DNA of 6,599 bases, from NCBI GenBank assembly GCA_028705905.1, contig JAQWCP010000092.1, forward strand, positions 1-6,599. Reading direction: 5' to 3'. The stretch comes from Oscillospiraceae bacterium. GTDB taxonomy: Bacteria > Bacillota > Clostridia > Oscillospirales > Oscillospiraceae. Of this stretch, positions 4,392-6,599 are shown piece after piece (within the stretch, counting starts at the first letter, position 1; every line of letters starts with the position of its first letter). The notes below the pieces were generated by a model, which was given only the letters and a program-made list of their open reading frames with translations, ran no database searches and was not told where the DNA came from. The position numbers and the translations under genes were made by a program.

Positions 4392-5228
4392 ATGGCGATT
4401 AAAACCTATAAACCTACGACGCCGTCCCGGCGACACATGACCGTTTCGGCTTTCGAGGGTATAGATAAAAAGGCAAAGCCGGAGCGCAGCCTGACCGAGC
4501 CCCTGAAAAAGAATGCAGGTCGCAACAGCTACGGCAGAATTACCGTTCGTCATCGTGGCGGCGGCAATAAAGTAAAGTATAGAATCATTGATTTCAAGCG
4601 GAACAAGACCGATGTCCCTGGCACCGTTCTGCGTTTGGAATACGACCCCAACCGGTCTGCCAATATTGCGCTGATCGAGTATGAAGATGGTGAGCGCAGA
4701 TATATTCCGGCACCCCTGGGGCTTGCCGCTGGCGACAAGGTCATTTCCTCCGCCAAGGCAGACATCAAGCCCGGCAATGCGTTGCCGATTTCCGCAATTC
4801 CGGTTGGTACTGTGATCCACTGCATTGAGATGTACCCCGGCAAGGGCGCTCAGCTGGTCCGTTCCGCTGGCGCATCAGCACAGCTGATGGCGAAAGAAAA
4901 CGGCCTGGCGCAGGTCCGTCTGCCGTCCGGCGAAGTGCGGATCGTTCGTCAGGAGTGCATCGCAGTAATCGGCCAATTGGGCAATTTGGATCATGAAAAT
5001 ATCCAGATCGGTAAAGCCGGCCGGAAACGCCACATGGGCTGGAGACCTACGGTTCGTGGTTCTGTCATGAACCCGGTGGATCACCCTCATGGCGGCGGCG
5101 AAGGCAAAGCTCCGATTGGTCGTCCCAGTCCTGTGACCCCGTGGGGCAAACCGACGTTGGGTTACAAGACGCGGAAGACAAAGAACCGTACGGATAAGTT
5201 CATTGTCAAGCACCGCAATGCGAAGTAA
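4392..5228 (+). CDS. rplB: 50S ribosomal protein L2 (uL2)
   Basis: The 278-residue product is full length. It has the N-terminal IKTYKPTTPSRR segment, the GRNSYGRITVRHRGGGNK region (43-60), an OB-fold-like domain with YRIIDFKR (63-70) and RLEYDPNRSANIALIEYEDG (81-100), an SH3-like domain around GNALPISAIPVGTVIHCIE, and the hallmark MNPVDHPHGGGEG (226-238). The first His of HPH (His231) corresponds to the E. coli histidine implicated in peptidyl transferase function. L2 contacts 23S rRNA near the active site and supports subunit joining. The start at 4392 follows AAGGAGG (4376-4382), which overlaps the rplW stop, with 9-nt spacing. No unusual residues stand out. Confidence 0.98.
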   Translation: MAIKTYKPTTPSRRHMTVSAFEGIDKKAKPERSLTEPLKKNAGRNSYGRITVRHRGGGNKVKYRIIDFKRNKTDVPGTVLRLEYDPNRSANIALIEYEDGERRYIPAPLGLAAGDKVISSAKADIKPGNALPISAIPVGTVIHCIEMYPGKGAQLVRSAGASAQLMAKENGLAQVRLPSGEVRIVRQECIAVIGQLGNLDHENIQIGKAGRKRHMGWRPTVRGSVMNPVDHPHGGGEGKAPIGRPSPVTPWGKPTLGYKTRKTKNRTDKFIVKHRNAK

Positions 5229-5244
5229 GGGAGGCAAGAACTAG

Positions 5245-5523
5245 ATGAGCAGAAGTGTGAAAAAAGGACCGTTTGTCGCCCCTGAGCTGTTGAAGCGGGT
5301 GGAGGCGATGAATCAGGCCGGCGAGAAGAAAGTGTTGAAAACCTGGTCTCGCGCATCCACAATTTTCCCCTCTTTCGTGGGGCATACCATCGCAGTGCAT
5401 GATGGCCGCAAGCATGTGCCTGTCTATGTCACAGAAGACATGGTTGGTCATAAATTAGGGGAATTTGCCCCGACCCGCACTTACAGAGGTCATTCCGGCG
5501 GCAAGACCTCCAACACGAAGTAA
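5245..5523 (+). CDS. rpsS: 30S ribosomal protein S19 (uS19)
   Basis: The 92-residue product matches S19 throughout: MSRSVKKGPFV at the start, the KTWSRASTIFPSFVGHTIAVHDGRKHVPVYV core (32-62), and the signature GHKLGEFAPTRTYRGH (68-83) near the end. S19 sits in the head of the 30S subunit next to S13 and takes part in the bridge to the 50S subunit. The ATG at 5245 follows AAGGGAGG (5227-5234), which overlaps the rplB stop, with 10-nt spacing. Its own TAA stop begins the rplV binding site. The length is normal for the family. Confidence 0.98.
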   Translation: MSRSVKKGPFVAPELLKRVEAMNQAGEKKVLKTWSRASTIFPSFVGHTIAVHDGRKHVPVYVTEDMVGHKLGEFAPTRTYRGHSGGKTSNTK

Positions 5524-5538
5524 GGAGGATATGCATTT

Positions 5539-5874
5539 ATGGAAGCCAAAGCACATTTGAAATATGTCCGCATCTCTCCCCGCAAAGTCCAGATTGTTTG
5601 CGACTTAATTCGCGGCAAATCTGTGGGTATGGCAATGGCTATTTTGATGCAGACGCGCAAGTCCGCATCTGAGCCGATGATCAAGCTCTTAAAGAGTGCC
5701 GCTGCCAATGCGGAGAACAATCACGAGATGGATCCGGAGCGCCTCTATGTTTCCGAAGTGTATGCCACTCCCGGCCCGATCATCAAACGGATCATGCCGA
5801 GAGCCCAAGGCAGAGCATATCGGATTAACAAGAGAACGTCTCACGTCACCATCACAGTGAAAGAAAAGGCTTAG
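5539..5874 (+). CDS. rplV: 50S ribosomal protein L22 (uL22)
   Basis: The 111-residue product has the L22 opening AKAHLKYVRISPRKVQIVCDLIRGK (residues 3-27), the helical core SAAANAENNHEMD, and the long beta-hairpin GPIIKRIMPRAQGRAYRINKR (79-99) that narrows the exit tunnel opposite L4. Deletions in this hairpin cause macrolide resistance elsewhere; here it is intact. The ATG at 5539 is preferred because TAAGGAGG (5521-5528, overlapping the rpsS stop) lies 10 nt upstream. Another ATG at 5531 is out of frame and too close to the ribosome binding site to matter. The stop is 17 nt before rpsC. Confidence 0.98.
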   Translation: MEAKAHLKYVRISPRKVQIVCDLIRGKSVGMAMAILMQTRKSASEPMIKLLKSAAANAENNHEMDPERLYVSEVYATPGPIIKRIMPRAQGRAYRINKRTSHVTITVKEKA

Positions 5875-5891
5875 AGGTGAGGAGGTAAACT

Positions 5892-6599
5892 ATGGGACAG
5901 AAAGTGCATCCCCACGGCTTGCGCGTGGGTGTCATCAAAGATTGGGATTCCCGTTGGTACGCCAGCAACGAAAAAGTGGGCGACCTGATTGTGGAAGACT
6001 ACAAACTGCGGAAATACCTGAAAAAGACTCTGTACTCCGCAGGCATTCCCAAGATTGAAATTGAGCGCAACAATACAAAAGTGCGGATTTATCTGCATTG
6101 TGCTCGCCCCGGTGTTGTCATTGGCAAAGGCGGGGTTGAAATTGAGCGTCTGCGCAAGCGGTTAGAAGCCATGATCGGCAAGCCAGTTGCGTTGAATATT
6201 GTTGAAGTAAAGAGCCCTGATATGAACGCGCAGCTGGTGGCGGAAAACATTGCAGCACAGCTGGAGAAAAGAATTTCCTTCCGCCGCGCAATGAAAAATG
6301 CCATGGCAAGAGCGATGAGAATGGGCGCGAGAGGCATTAAAACCAGCGTCTCTGGTCGTCTGGGTGGCGCTGAAATTGCAAGAACGGAACATTATCACGA
6401 AGGAACCATTCCCCTGCAGACGATCCGCGCCGACATCGACTACGGCTTTGCGGAAGCTGCTACCACATTTGGTCGGATTGGCGTAAAAGTCTGGATTTAT
6501 AAAGGGGAAGTCCTGAGCCAAACATTGCGGACCACTCCGCGCACCATGGACACCACTCGCCCGCCTCGCAACGACCGGCCGAGAAATGACCGCAGAGGC
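5892..6599 (+). CDS. rpsC: 30S ribosomal protein S3 (uS3), 3' end cut by window
   Basis: The first 236 codons are visible and no stop is reached. MGQKVHPHGLRVGVIKDWDSRWYA opens the protein. The N-terminal KH domain carries VVIGKGG (75-81) with its GxxG loop. The helicase-related residues at the mRNA entry site are present as Arg131, Arg132 and Lys135 in ISFRRAMKNAM. The C-terminal domain shows SGRLGGAEIARTEHY, IPLQTIRADIDYG and GRIGVKVWIYKGEV. S3 lies on the solvent side of the 30S head and helps unwind mRNA. Past residue 208 the protein continues with an Arg/Pro/Asn/Asp-rich tail that includes RNDRP and RNDRR. B. subtilis S3 is about 218 residues, so this tail is longer than the minimum form. 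The start at 5892 follows AGGAGG (5880-5885) with 6-nt spacing. Confidence 0.97.
   Translation, partial: MGQKVHPHGLRVGVIKDWDSRWYASNEKVGDLIVEDYKLRKYLKKTLYSAGIPKIEIERNNTKVRIYLHCARPGVVIGKGGVEIERLRKRLEAMIGKPVALNIVEVKSPDMNAQLVAENIAAQLEKRISFRRAMKNAMARAMRMGARGIKTSVSGRLGGAEIARTEHYHEGTIPLQTIRADIDYGFAEAATTFGRIGVKVWIYKGEVLSQTLRTTPRTMDTTRPPRNDRPRNDRRG

Overview
The window looks like chromosome from a Gram-positive anaerobe of class Clostridia (Bacillota), perhaps from the Oscillospirales. This is inferred from near-consensus AGGAGG ribosome binding sites before almost every gene, a YitT-family plus stand-alone LUD-domain gene pair, and the type of ribosomal proteins. No species call is possible from the sequence alone. 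All supported genes lie on the + strand.

Region 1 (1-1995) is the tail of an accessory operon. It holds the C-terminal part of a YitT-family membrane protein (DUF2179 domain), a LUD-domain protein with a four-cysteine cluster, and a lipoprotein. The lipoprotein has two similar N-terminal segments and a transglutaminase-like C-terminal domain in which the catalytic Cys and His appear to be Ser and Arg. A 15-codon ORF with a perfect Shine-Dalgarno sequence overlaps the lipoprotein's 3' end.

Region 2 (1996-2391) is a regulatory interval. Nothing convincing was seen in 1996-2060. After that come a near-consensus sigma-A promoter (TTGACA, 17 bp, TATGAT), a hairpin plus T-tract overlapping its -10 box that probably ends the upstream operon, and a leader of about 290 nt. 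The leader contains a foldable domain, an intrinsic terminator about 100 nt before rpsJ, a 24-codon ORF threaded through that terminator, and a long stem-loop just before the rpsJ ribosome binding site. This looks like a transcription-attenuation leader for the ribosomal protein operon and is the most interesting part of the window.

Region 3 (2392-6599) is the start of the S10 ribosomal protein operon in canonical order: rpsJ, rplC, rplD, rplW, rplB, rpsS, rplV and rpsC, the last cut by the window end. Genes are tightly spaced (one 1-nt overlap, rplD-rplW), except for a 92-nt foldable spacer between rpsJ and rplC. The products assemble into the 30S (S10, S19, S3) and 50S (L3, L4, L23, L2, L22) subunits. 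The operon normally continues with rplP, rpmC and rpsQ beyond the window. All its proteins look intact; the one oddity is an Arg/Asn/Asp/Pro-rich tail on S3.
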